From Streptomyces sp. NK08204 (GTDB lineage: Bacteria; Actinomycetota; Actinomycetes; Streptomycetales; Streptomycetaceae): a stretch of DNA of 64,000 bases. Where the stretch lies: positions 34,789 to 98,788 of the forward strand of contig NZ_JAINVF010000027.1 in NCBI RefSeq assembly GCF_020400585.1, written 5' to 3'. The notes below the pieces were generated by a model that saw only the letters and a list, made by a program, of their open reading frames with translations, had not been told where the DNA came from and did not search any database. Each line of letters opens with the position of its first letter. The first letter of the stretch is position 1. The translations under genes and the position numbers were made by a program. Positions 8,090 through 16,322 of this stretch are shown here, in pieces.

Positions 8090-9082
8090 ATGACTGATGT
8101 GACGACGTGCACACCCTGGCGGCGTGCCGTGGTGACCGGCGGCGCCGGGTTCATCGGCAGCCATCTGTGCGAGCGCCTGCTGAATGCGGGTGTCGAAGTC
8201 GACTGCGCCGACAACCTGTGCTCCGGAACACGCGACAACATCGCTCATCTGCGAGGCCGCCCGGGTTTCCGGTTCGTCGAGTGCGACGTCTGCGCCGCCG
8301 AGGCTCCGGGGCGTCTCGCGGGACCGTACGACCTGGTCCTGCACTTCGCCTGTCCCGCGTCGCCGGTCGACTACCTGCGGCTGCCTCTGGAAACACTCGA
8401 CGTGGGCAGCCTGGGCACCCGCGGCATGCTGGCCCTTGCCGAACGGGACGGAGCGAGGTTCCTGCTCGCGTCGACCTCCGAGGTGTACGGCGACCCGCTC
8501 GTGCATCCCCAGCGCGAGGACTACTGGGGCAACGTCAACCCGGTCGGCCCGCGCAGTGTGTACGACGAGTCCAAGCGGTTCGCCGAGGCCCTGGTCACCG
8601 CCCATGTGCGCGCCAGGGACGCCGACGCGGGCATCGTGCGCCTGTTCAACACCTATGGGCCCCGGATGCGCGCCCACGACGGACGTGTGGTGCCCACCTT
8701 CGTCTGCCAGGCCCTGGCCGGCGAGCCGCTGACGGTGGCCGGGGACGGCAGTCAGACACGCTCCCTGTGCTACGTCGACGACACCGTCGAGGGCATTCTG
8801 CTGGTCGCCGCCAGCCGGTCCGTACGCCCGGTCAACATCGGCGGCACCGACGAGGTGACCGTGCGGGAGATAGCCGCCCGCGTCGTGGAGTTGACGGGCT
8901 CCTCCTCCCGGATCGAGTTCGTCGACCGCCCCGCCGACGATCCGCAAAGGCGTCGGCCCGACATCGCGATGGCCCGTGAACTGCTGGGCTGGGCGCCCCG
9001 CGTGCCCTGGGAGGAGGGCATCAAGCAGACGATCGCCCACTTCGCGGCGCGGCCGCTGCCCGAGCCGGTCCCGCACTTCTGA
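8090..9082 (+). CDS. NAD-dependent sugar-nucleotide epimerase/decarboxylase (UDP-glucuronate decarboxylase-like)
   Basis: A 330-residue extended SDR. Seen: the NAD motif GGAGFIGSH at residues 17-25, the Ser of STSEVYGDP, the catalytic Y-x3-K in SVYDESKRFAE, and RLFNTYGPRM. The HFACPASPVDY segment and the S-E-V-Y-G-D-P-L-V-H-P-Q run are typical of UDP-glucuronic acid decarboxylases, so UDP-xylose formation is the best guess; a dTDP-glucose 4,6-dehydratase-like role is the alternative. It is first in the 12-gene glycan cluster, 28 nt before the carbamoyltransferase. A short AAAGGA-type ribosome site precedes the ATG. Confidence 0.85.
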   Translation: MTDVTTCTPWRRAVVTGGAGFIGSHLCERLLNAGVEVDCADNLCSGTRDNIAHLRGRPGFRFVECDVCAAEAPGRLAGPYDLVLHFACPASPVDYLRLPLETLDVGSLGTRGMLALAERDGARFLLASTSEVYGDPLVHPQREDYWGNVNPVGPRSVYDESKRFAEALVTAHVRARDADAGIVRLFNTYGPRMRAHDGRVVPTFVCQALAGEPLTVAGDGSQTRSLCYVDDTVEGILLVAASRSVRPVNIGGTDEVTVREIAARVVELTGSSSRIEFVDRPADDPQRRRPDIAMARELLGWAPRVPWEEGIKQTIAHFAARPLPEPVPHF

Positions 9083-9110
9083 GTCGTCCACCCCGCCCCA
9101 CGGAGGCACC

Positions 9111-10745
9111 ATGCGCGTGCTGGGAATCAACGCCCTCTTCCACGACCCCGCCGCAGCTCTCGTCGTCGACGGCCGGATCGTGGCGGCGGCCGAGGAGGAG
9201 CGCTTCAGCCGGCGCAAGCACGGCAAGCGGCCCCTGCCGTTCTCCGCGTGGGAACTGCCCGAGCGTTCCGCCCGCTGGTGCCTGGAACACGCGGGCCTCA
9301 CCCCGTCCGACCTCGACGCGGTCGCGTATTCCTACGAGCCGGAACTCGCGCTCCCCGCAGACCGGTTGGGCCTCGACGACCCCTGGGACCACCTGCGGCA
9401 GGAATACGCCCGCCGGGCGCCGGAGTTCCTCGCCGAGGCGCTGCCGGGCCTCGATGCGGACAAGGTCCGCTTCGTCGCCCACCACGTCGCGCACGCCGCC
9501 TCGGCGGGCCAGGCGTCTCCGTATCCGGACTGCGCCGTCCTGGTGCTGGACGGCCGCGGGGAGTGCGGCTCCCATCTCGCCGGCAGGTATGTGAACCGCG
9601 AACTGACCGTGCTGCACACGCAGTCACTGCCCGACTCGTTGGGCCTGTTCTACGAGGACCTCACCCAGCACCTCGGATTCCTGCGCAGCAGCGACGAGTT
9701 CAAGGTGATGGCCCTCGCCTCCTACGGCACCCCCCGCTTCCTGGAACGGCTGCGCAGCTACGTCCGCCTGGACGACGACGGCGGCTTCCGGGCCCGTCCC
9801 GTGCCCTGGGCGTCACTGGTGCCGCCCCGCCCGGCGGGTGGTGCCTGGACGCAGGAGCACGCCGACGCGGCGGCCAGCGCCCAGGCGTGTGTGGAGGAGG
9901 TCCTGCTCGGCCTGGGGCGGTGGCTGCACGAGCGTACCGGCGAGGACGTGCTGACCCTGGCGGGTGGCGTCGCGCTCAACTGTGTGGCCAACACCCGGCT
10001 GCACCGCGAGGGCCCCTTCCGCCGCGTCTGGGTGCAGCCCGCCGCCGGGGACGCGGGCACGGCCCTCGGCTCCGCGCTGCACGTCGCCCACCAGAAGGAG
10101 ACGGTGGAGGCCATGCCGACCGCCGCCCTGGGGCGGGGCTGGTCCGACGCCGAGCTGCGGGCCTGGCTGGAGCGTGCGGCCGTCCCGTACGAGGAGCCGG
10201 ACGACATGGCCGAGACCGTCGCCGAGGAACTCGCCCGCGACGGCGTGGTGGCCTGGTTCCAGGGGCGCAGCGAGTACGGCCCCCGGGCCCTCGGACACCG
10301 CTCGCTGCTGGCCCATCCCGGCCGGGCCGCGAACCTGGAGCGGCTCAACGCGGTGAAGGGACGCGAGGAGTTCCGTCCGGTCGCCCCGATGGTGCTGGCC
10401 GAACGCGCCGCGGAACTGTTCGACGGCCCGCTGCCCAGCCCGTACATGCTGTTCGTGCACGACGTGCGTCCCGAGTGGCGTGAGCGCATCCCCGCGGTGG
10501 TGCACGTGGACGGGACGGCGCGGATCCAGACCGTGGACCGGGCGGCCGAGCCACTGGTGGCCCGCATGATCGACGGGTTCGAGCGCCGTACCGGGCTGCC
10601 CGTGGTGGTCAACACCAGCCTCAACACCGCGGGGCGGCCCATGGTGGACGACCCGCGCGACGCCCTGGAGTGCTTCGGCTCGGCCCCCGTCGACCTGCTC
10701 GCGCTCGGCCCGTTCGCCGTGCGCCGGAAGAAGGTGTTCGCATGA
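9111..10745 (+). CDS. Carbamoyltransferase, NodU/TobZ family
   Basis: A 544-residue O-carbamoyltransferase. The N-terminal YrdC-like/ASKHA half opens with VLGINALFHDPAAAL and contains AAEEERFSRRKHG; the metal-binding His pair is in FVAHHVAHAASA. The C-terminal half has LTLAGGVALNC and QGRSEYGPRALGHRSLL, both diagnostic for the family. These enzymes transfer a carbamoyl group from carbamoyl phosphate to a sugar hydroxyl, via carbamoyl-adenylate. Its place in a glycosyltransferase cluster suggests a carbamoylated glycan. The ATG has GGAGG 6 nt upstream and the stop overlaps the next start (ATGA). Confidence 0.93.
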   Translation: MRVLGINALFHDPAAALVVDGRIVAAAEEERFSRRKHGKRPLPFSAWELPERSARWCLEHAGLTPSDLDAVAYSYEPELALPADRLGLDDPWDHLRQEYARRAPEFLAEALPGLDADKVRFVAHHVAHAASAGQASPYPDCAVLVLDGRGECGSHLAGRYVNRELTVLHTQSLPDSLGLFYEDLTQHLGFLRSSDEFKVMALASYGTPRFLERLRSYVRLDDDGGFRARPVPWASLVPPRPAGGAWTQEHADAAASAQACVEEVLLGLGRWLHERTGEDVLTLAGGVALNCVANTRLHREGPFRRVWVQPAAGDAGTALGSALHVAHQKETVEAMPTAALGRGWSDAELRAWLERAAVPYEEPDDMAETVAEELARDGVVAWFQGRSEYGPRALGHRSLLAHPGRAANLERLNAVKGREEFRPVAPMVLAERAAELFDGPLPSPYMLFVHDVRPEWRERIPAVVHVDGTARIQTVDRAAEPLVARMIDGFERRTGLPVVVNTSLNTAGRPMVDDPRDALECFGSAPVDLLALGPFAVRRKKVFA

Positions 10746-11845
10746 GGTGCGCCGCCGGGGTCCACGGGCCGGGGGCCTCCGTTCCCGCCGTTCCCGCCTA
10801 CGCCGTCGTCGTCCCGACGATCGGGCGCGGCTGTCTCACCGACTGCCTGCGCGCACTGGCCGCGGCCGAGGGCCATCCGCCCGATGAGGTCGTCGTCGTG
10901 GACGACCGCGCGGAGGCCGCCACGCCGCTGCCGCTGGAGGCGGCGGGCGTCCTGCGCCCCCGGGTCCGCACGCTGCGCACCGGCGGACGCGGCCCGGCAG
11001 CCGCCCGCAACGCGGGATGGCGCACGGTGCGCGCGCCCTGGACCGTCTTCCTGGACGACGACGTGCAGGTGCTGCCCGACTGGTCCCGCCGTCTGGCCGA
11101 GGACCTCGCCTCGGCCGCCGCGACCACCGGCGGTGTGCAGGGGCGCCTGAGCGTTCCGCTCCCCCAGGGCCGCAGGCCCACCGACTGGGAGAGGGGCACC
11201 GCGGGCCTGGAACGGGCGGCCTGGGCGACAGCGGACATGGCCTACCGCACGGCCGTGCTCCTGACGGTCGGGGGTTTCGACGAGAGGTTCCGCCGCGCCT
11301 TCCGGGAGGACGCCGACCTGGCACTGCGGGTGCGGGACGCAGGCTGGTCGCTGCACCGCGGGCGGCGCACCACCCGCCACCCGGTGCGGGCGGCCGGCCC
11401 GTGGGCGTCGGCACGGGCCCAGCGCGGCAACGCGGACGACGCCCTGATGACCCGCCTGCACGGCCGCGGCTGGTGGGAACGGGCCCAGGCGCCACGCGGC
11501 CGGCTGCCCCGGCACGCACTCGTCACGGCCACGGCCCTGGCGGCACCCGCGCTCGCGCTGGCCGGCCGGCCGCGCGCCGCCCGCGGCGCCTGCGCCCTGT
11601 GGGCGCTGGGCACCGCCGAGTTCGCCCTGGCCCGCATCCGGCCCGGCCCGCGTACCGCCCGGGAGAGCGCGACGATGCTCGCCACCAGCGTCGTCATCCC
11701 GCCCCTCGCGGTCGGCCACTGGCTCACCGGTCTGGTCAGGCACCGCGGGGCCGCGCCACTGACGGTTGCTTCCGCCGGGGCCCCGCCACGCCCCGCACCG
11801 GCGGCCTCCGCGCCGCCGGCCGCCGTGCCCGGGAGGACACCGTGA
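10742..11845 (+). CDS. Glycosyltransferase family 2 with C-terminal hydrophobic region
   Basis: A 367-residue GT-A glycosyltransferase. The nucleotide-binding strand is VVVPTIGRGCLTDC near residue 22; the DxD-type motif is FLDDDVQVLPDW; an acidic motif (FREDADLALRVRDAGW) occupies the catalytic-base region. The last 110 residues include two hydrophobic spans (about 257-275 and 310-330), suggesting a membrane-associated enzyme. It starts at ATGA overlapping the carbamoyltransferase stop and ends in a GTGA overlap with the phosphatase gene. Donor and acceptor are unknown. Confidence 0.85.
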   Translation: MRCAAGVHGPGASVPAVPAYAVVVPTIGRGCLTDCLRALAAAEGHPPDEVVVVDDRAEAATPLPLEAAGVLRPRVRTLRTGGRGPAAARNAGWRTVRAPWTVFLDDDVQVLPDWSRRLAEDLASAAATTGGVQGRLSVPLPQGRRPTDWERGTAGLERAAWATADMAYRTAVLLTVGGFDERFRRAFREDADLALRVRDAGWSLHRGRRTTRHPVRAAGPWASARAQRGNADDALMTRLHGRGWWERAQAPRGRLPRHALVTATALAAPALALAGRPRAARGACALWALGTAEFALARIRPGPRTARESATMLATSVVIPPLAVGHWLTGLVRHRGAAPLTVASAGAPPRPAPAASAPPAAVPGRTP

Positions 11846-12495
11846 GCGCGCACCTGACCGGACCGGCCTCCGAGGGCGTCGTGACGCCTCGGCCCCGGGG
11901 CCGGCCCGCCGCCGGGCGCACCGAGGGCCGCACGGGCGCCGCGCGGGCCGGGGCGGCGCGCGGCGCCCTCGCCGCCGTCCTCTTCGACCGCGACGGCACC
12001 CTGGTGGAGGACGTTCCCTACAACGGTGACCCCGACCGGGTGCGGCTGCTGCCCGGCGCCCGGCAGGCCGTGGACCTGCTGCGTGCCGCGGGTGTCGCGA
12101 CGGGTGTGGTGAGCAACCAGTCCGGCATCGGGCGCGGTCTGATCACCGACGCCGACGTCCGGCGCTGCAACGAGCGCGCCGACGCCCTGCTCGGCGGGCT
12201 CGGCACCTGGGTGTACTGCCCGCACCTGCCCGAGGACGGCTGCGACTGCCGCAAGCCGCGCCCCGGACTGGTCCGGGAGGCGGCCCGGCGCCTGGAGGTG
12301 CCGCCCGAGCAGTGCGTGGTGATCGGCGACATCGCGGCCGATGTGCTGGCCGCCGAGGCCGCCGGCGCCCGCGGCGTACTGGTGGCGGGCGCGGCGACGC
12401 GGCCCGAGGAGGTCGCCGCGGCACCCCGCACGGCCTCCGACCTGCTCACGGCGGTCCGGGAACTGCTGGCCGAGGCCCGAGGTCACGGCGCATGA
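11842..12495 (+). CDS. HAD-IIIA phosphatase, GmhB-like (heptose 1,7-bisphosphate phosphatase)
   Basis: A 217-residue HAD-family phosphatase that starts with GTG in a GTGA overlap. Visible motifs: DRDGTLVED (nucleophile Asp and acid/base Asp), VSNQSGIGRG (motif II), the zinc loop CPHLPEDGCDCRKPRPG (the C-x-H-x6-C-x-C signature that separates GmhB and HisB-N from other HADs), and GDIAADVLAAEAAG (motif IV). The first 45 residues are Ala/Gly/Arg-rich and look disordered. With GmhA-like and HldE-like genes in the same operon, it should remove the C7 phosphate in heptose precursor synthesis. Confidence 0.88.
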   Translation: MSAHLTGPASEGVVTPRPRGRPAAGRTEGRTGAARAGAARGALAAVLFDRDGTLVEDVPYNGDPDRVRLLPGARQAVDLLRAAGVATGVVSNQSGIGRGLITDADVRRCNERADALLGGLGTWVYCPHLPEDGCDCRKPRPGLVREAARRLEVPPEQCVVIGDIAADVLAAEAAGARGVLVAGAATRPEEVAAAPRTASDLLTAVRELLAEARGHGA

Positions 12496-13499
12496 AGGGA
12501 CTGGTCGTCCGCCTCGACAGCTTCGGCGACGTGCTGCTCGCCGGGCCCGCGGTCCGGGCCGTCGCCGAGCACTGCCCGCATGTGACGATGCTGTGCGGGC
12601 CGGGCGGCGAAGGCGCCGCACGTCTGCTGCCCGGCGTCGACGACGTGATCGTCTGGGCGGCGCCCTGGGAGGGCTTCGACCCGCCGGCCGTCCAGGAGGC
12701 GGACGTCGACGGCCTGATCCGCCGCCTGCGGGAGGCCGCGTTCGACGCCGCGCTCGTCCTCACCTCGTTCCACCAGAGCCCGTTGCCCACCGCACTGCTG
12801 CTGCGGCTGGCCGGTGTCGGGCGGATCGGTGCCGAGAGCGTCGACCACCCCGGCCGGCTGCTCGACGTACGGCACCGGCGGCTGCCCGGCCGGCACGAGG
12901 CCGAGGCCGCGCTCGACACCGCCGTCGCCATGGGTTTCCTACCCCACCCGGGTGACGACGGCCGGCTGCGCGTCGTCCCGCCGCCCGACACGGCGGCCCT
13001 GACCGGCAACGGCCCGTACGTCGTCGTCCACCCCGGCGCGAGCGCGCCCGCCCGCACGTGGAGCCCCAAGCGCTGTGCCGAGGCGGTCGACCTGCTCACC
13101 GACGCCGGGCACCGGGTCGTCGTCACCGGAGGCCCCGGCGAGCGGGAGCTGACCCGGCAGGTGAGCGGCGACGCCGCCGTGGACCTCGGCGGTCAGACCG
13201 ACCACCGCACGCTCGCCGGTGTGCTGCGCCTGGCGGACGTCGTGGTCACCGGCAACACCGGCCCCGCGCACCTGGCCGCCGCCGTGGGGACGCCCGTCGT
13301 GTCGCTCTTCGCGCCCGTGGTCCCGGCCGGCCGGTGGGCACCGTACGGAGTGCCGTACGTGCTCCTCGGCGACCAGACGGCCCCGTGCGCGAACAGTCGC
13401 GCCCTCGAGTGCCCCGTCCCCGGCCATCCGTGCCTGGACGACGTCACGGGCGAGGACGTGGTCCGTGCGGTGCACCGACTCCTCCAGGAGGGCCCATGA
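12492..13499 (+). CDS. Glycosyltransferase family 9 (heptosyltransferase-like)
   Basis: A 335-residue GT-B protein of the ADP-heptose:LPS heptosyltransferase family. Seen: the N-terminal strand-loop VVRLDSFGDVLLAGPAVRA, the donor-side block VVVHPGASAPARTWSPKR, and the C-terminal GNTGPAHLAAAVGTPVVSLFAPV motif that contacts the nucleotide-sugar. Streptomyces have no LPS, so the acceptor must be another surface or secreted glycan. It is coupled by ATGA overlaps at both ends. A second GT9 gene lies at 17758. Confidence 0.88.
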   Translation: MKGLVVRLDSFGDVLLAGPAVRAVAEHCPHVTMLCGPGGEGAARLLPGVDDVIVWAAPWEGFDPPAVQEADVDGLIRRLREAAFDAALVLTSFHQSPLPTALLLRLAGVGRIGAESVDHPGRLLDVRHRRLPGRHEAEAALDTAVAMGFLPHPGDDGRLRVVPPPDTAALTGNGPYVVVHPGASAPARTWSPKRCAEAVDLLTDAGHRVVVTGGPGERELTRQVSGDAAVDLGGQTDHRTLAGVLRLADVVVTGNTGPAHLAAAVGTPVVSLFAPVVPAGRWAPYGVPYVLLGDQTAPCANSRALECPVPGHPCLDDVTGEDVVRAVHRLLQEGP

Positions 13500-14458
13500 A
13501 CATCCTTGTCTGGCATGTGCACGGCTCGTGGCTCACCTCGTTCGTGCAGGGGCCGTACACCTTCCTCGTCCCGGTGACCCCGGACCGTGGTCCGGACGGA
13601 CTGGGACGGGCCCGCACCTGGAAGTGGCCCGCGAGCGTACGTGAACTGACGCCCGCTCAGCTGCGGCGGGCCGACATCGACCTCATGGTGCTGCAACGGC
13701 CCCACGAACCGGAACTGGCCCGGCGGTGGACCGGCCGCCGCCCCGGCGTCGACGTGCCGGCCGTCTACGTCGAGCACAACAGCCCGCACGGGACGGCCGT
13801 GGACACCCGGCACCCGCTGGCCGGGCGCGGCGACATCACGCTCGTCCACGTCACCCACTTCAACCACCTGATGTGGGACAACGGCCGGGCGCCGACCACG
13901 GTGATCGAGCACGGCATCATCGACCCCGGCCGGCTGTGGACCGGCGAGGAGCGGCGGGCCGCCGTCGTCGTCAACGAACCGCTGCGGCGCGGCCGTACCA
14001 CCGGAACGGACCTGCTGCCCCGGTTCGCGAGCTGGGCACCGCTGGACGTGTTCGGCATGCGCACCGGGGAACTCGCCGGTCACCTGGGGCTTTCACCCGA
14101 ACGCTGCCGGACCCGGGACCTGCCGCAGGGTGAGCTGCACCCGGCGATGGCCCGCTGCCGTCTCTATCTCCATCCCCTCCGCTGGACCTCCCTCGGACTG
14201 TCCCTGCTGGAGGCGATGTTCCTCGGCATGCCAGTGGTGGCGCTGGCCACGACCGAGGTGCGCGAGGCCGTCCCCGACGGAGCCGGCGTCGTCTCGAACC
14301 GGTTCGACGTCCTGCAGGACGCCGTCCGCGGCTTCCTCGCCGATCCCGCGTACGCACGGCGGACAGGGGAGGCCGCCCGGGCCGCGGCACAGGCCCGCTA
14401 CGGAGAACGACGTTTCCGGGACGACTGGGAACGACTGATCAAGGAGGTCACCCGATGA
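13496..14458 (+). CDS. Glycosyltransferase, GT-B fold (GT1/GT4-like), 320 aa
   Basis: A GT-B protein with an unusual N-terminus: NILVWHVHGSWLTSFVQGPYTFLVPV, a shortened acceptor domain, then HNSPHGTAVDTRHPLA. The C-terminal donor domain has the typical SLLEAMFLGMPVVALATTEVREAV block. It lacks the long N-terminal Rossmann region seen in the following GT4. Related proteins occur in heptose/nucleotide-sugar clusters of actinobacteria, but the linkage made is unknown. ATGA overlaps connect it to both neighbours. Confidence 0.75.
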   Translation: MNILVWHVHGSWLTSFVQGPYTFLVPVTPDRGPDGLGRARTWKWPASVRELTPAQLRRADIDLMVLQRPHEPELARRWTGRRPGVDVPAVYVEHNSPHGTAVDTRHPLAGRGDITLVHVTHFNHLMWDNGRAPTTVIEHGIIDPGRLWTGEERRAAVVVNEPLRRGRTTGTDLLPRFASWAPLDVFGMRTGELAGHLGLSPERCRTRDLPQGELHPAMARCRLYLHPLRWTSLGLSLLEAMFLGMPVVALATTEVREAVPDGAGVVSNRFDVLQDAVRGFLADPAYARRTGEAARAAAQARYGERRFRDDWERLIKEVTR

Positions 14459-15693
14459 GCCACCGTTGTCCCTCGGCCCGGCGCGTCGCCATGGTCTCCG
14501 AGCACGCCAGTCCGCTGGCCGAGCTCGGCGGTCCGGACGCGGGCGGCCAGAACGTCTACGTGGCCCAGCTCGCGGCGCACCTGACCCGGCGGGGCCACGA
14601 GGTGGTGGTGTACACGCGCCGGGACGGTCCCCGGCTGCCGGACCGGGTCAGGACGCCGGACGGCGTGCAGGTCGTCCACGTGCCCGCCGGGCCGCCGGCG
14701 CCGATACCCAAGGACGAACTACTGCCCTACATACCGGAGTTCGGTGCCTGGCTGGCCCGGGAGTGGGCGACCGATCCGCCCGACGTCGTGCACGGGCACT
14801 TCTGGATGTCGGGGATGGCCGCGCTGGCGGGCGCACGCGAGCTCGGGCTGCCGGTGGTGCAGACGTACCACGCGCTCGGCACCGTGAAGAAACGCCACCA
14901 GGGCGCCGCCGACACCAGCCCGCCCGACCGCGTCGCGATCGAGAAGGCCGTGGGGCACGAGTGCCGGGCGATCATCGCCACCTGCCGGGACGAGGTGGCG
15001 GAACTGGAGGCCATGGGCCTGCCCCGCCGGCGCATCCGCGTCGTCCCCTGCGGAGTCGACCCCGACCGGTTCGCCCCGGTCCCCGGAGCACGAGGACAGC
15101 GGTCCGGGCCCCCGCGGCTGCTCACGGTCGGCCGGCTGGTGCCCCGCAAGGGCTTCGACCGCGCCATCCGTGCCCTGGCGAGCGTCCCGGACGCCCAACT
15201 GCTCATCGCCGGCGGTCCCGAACCCGCCCTGCTGTTCGGCGAACCGGAGGCGGAGCGCCTGTGGACGATCGCCTTCGAGTGCGGAGTCGGCAACCGGGTG
15301 GCGCTGCTGGGCGGCGTGAGCCGTGCGTGCATGCCGGGGCTGATGTCCAGCGCGGACCTCGTGCTGTCGCTGCCCAGCTACGAGCCGTTCGGCATCGTCC
15401 CGGTCGAGGCCATGGCCTGCCGCACGCCCGTGGTCGCCACCGCGGTCGGCGGGCAGCTGGACACGATCGTGGACGGCCGCACCGGGGTCCTGGTCTCGCC
15501 CGACGACACGGACGAGGACATCGGCCGGGCCGTGCGCCGCCTGCTCGACGATCCGGACCTGCTGGCCGAGTACGGCGCCCACGGACGCCGGCGCGTGCTC
15601 GACCGCTACACGTGGGACCGCGTCGCCGACGGCGTGACCCGCGTCTACAGCGCCGTCTCGTCCGTCCCCTCGCTCTCGGGAGTCGTCCGATGA
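14455..15693 (+). CDS. Glycosyltransferase family 4
   Basis: A 412-residue retaining GT-B enzyme. The N-terminal domain has the GGPDAGGQNVYVAQLAAHLTRRGHEV segment typical of the sucrose-synthase/MshA branch; HGHFWMSGMAAL marks the second loop. The C-terminal domain has GRLVPRKGFDRAI and SYEPFGIVPVEAMACRTPVVA, the E-x7-E motif of GT4. It joins the preceding gene at ATGA and the GmhA-like gene likewise. The donor could be any NDP-sugar, including the heptose this operon appears to make. Confidence 0.88.
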   Translation: MSHRCPSARRVAMVSEHASPLAELGGPDAGGQNVYVAQLAAHLTRRGHEVVVYTRRDGPRLPDRVRTPDGVQVVHVPAGPPAPIPKDELLPYIPEFGAWLAREWATDPPDVVHGHFWMSGMAALAGARELGLPVVQTYHALGTVKKRHQGAADTSPPDRVAIEKAVGHECRAIIATCRDEVAELEAMGLPRRRIRVVPCGVDPDRFAPVPGARGQRSGPPRLLTVGRLVPRKGFDRAIRALASVPDAQLLIAGGPEPALLFGEPEAERLWTIAFECGVGNRVALLGGVSRACMPGLMSSADLVLSLPSYEPFGIVPVEAMACRTPVVATAVGGQLDTIVDGRTGVLVSPDDTDEDIGRAVRRLLDDPDLLAEYGAHGRRRVLDRYTWDRVADGVTRVYSAVSSVPSLSGVVR

Positions 15694-16322
15694 AAGCACC
15701 CGACGCCACGCACTGCGACGAGCTGCTGAGCGCACTGCAACGGTTCCGCGAGGACGCCCCGTTGCTCCAGCGGTGGGGCACGCTGCTCGCCGGGCGGCTG
15801 ACCGGCGGTGCCCGGCTGCTGGTCGCGGGCAACGGCGGCAGCGCCGCCCAGGCCCAGCACCTGACGGCCGAGCTGGTCGGCCGCTACCGCGACGACCGCC
15901 CCGCGTTCTCCGCCCTCGCCCTGCATGCCGACACCTCCTCCACCACCGCGATCGCCAACGACTACGGGGTGCAGCAGATCTTCGCCCGGCAGGTCTGCGC
16001 GCACGGGCGGCCCCGGGACGTCCTGATGCTGCTGTCCACCAGCGGCGCCAGCGCCAACCTGCTCGTCGCGGCGACCGAGGCACACCGCCGCGGCATGACC
16101 GTCTGGGCACTGACCGGGTCGGCGCCCAATCCCCTGCAGATCGCCGCGGACGACGCACTGAGCGTGTCCGCACAGAGCGCCGCCACGGTCCAGGAACTGC
16201 ACCTGGTGGCCGTCCACATGCTCTGCGAGTTCTTCGACCGGGCGGTGGAACAGCACGTCGGGGGCCGGCGACGGCGCGGGAACGGTCAGCGCCGGCCCGT
16301 GGAGGGGAGGGTCGGCGGATGA
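15690..16322 (+). CDS. SIS-domain sedoheptulose-7-phosphate isomerase (GmhA-like)
   Basis: A 210-residue SIS protein. Family landmarks: LLVAGNGGSAAQAQHLTAELVG (phosphosugar loop with the zinc His), the FSALALHADTSSTTAIANDYG block, LLSTSGASANLL (Ser loop), and the late catalytic Glu/His region VQELHLVAVHMLCEFFD. GmhA makes D-glycero-D-manno-heptose 7-phosphate from sedoheptulose 7-phosphate, the first step of nucleotide-heptose synthesis. The Arg/Gly-rich last 20 residues are probably disordered. It overlaps the HldE-like gene at ATGA. Confidence 0.9.
   Translation: MKAPDATHCDELLSALQRFREDAPLLQRWGTLLAGRLTGGARLLVAGNGGSAAQAQHLTAELVGRYRDDRPAFSALALHADTSSTTAIANDYGVQQIFARQVCAHGRPRDVLMLLSTSGASANLLVAATEAHRRGMTVWALTGSAPNPLQIAADDALSVSAQSAATVQELHLVAVHMLCEFFDRAVEQHVGGRRRRGNGQRRPVEGRVGG

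Noticed and set aside
7872..8114. Short frames on both strands in the MFS/epimerase divergent region
   Set aside because: No ribosome sites, no family features, and they overlap likely promoters.
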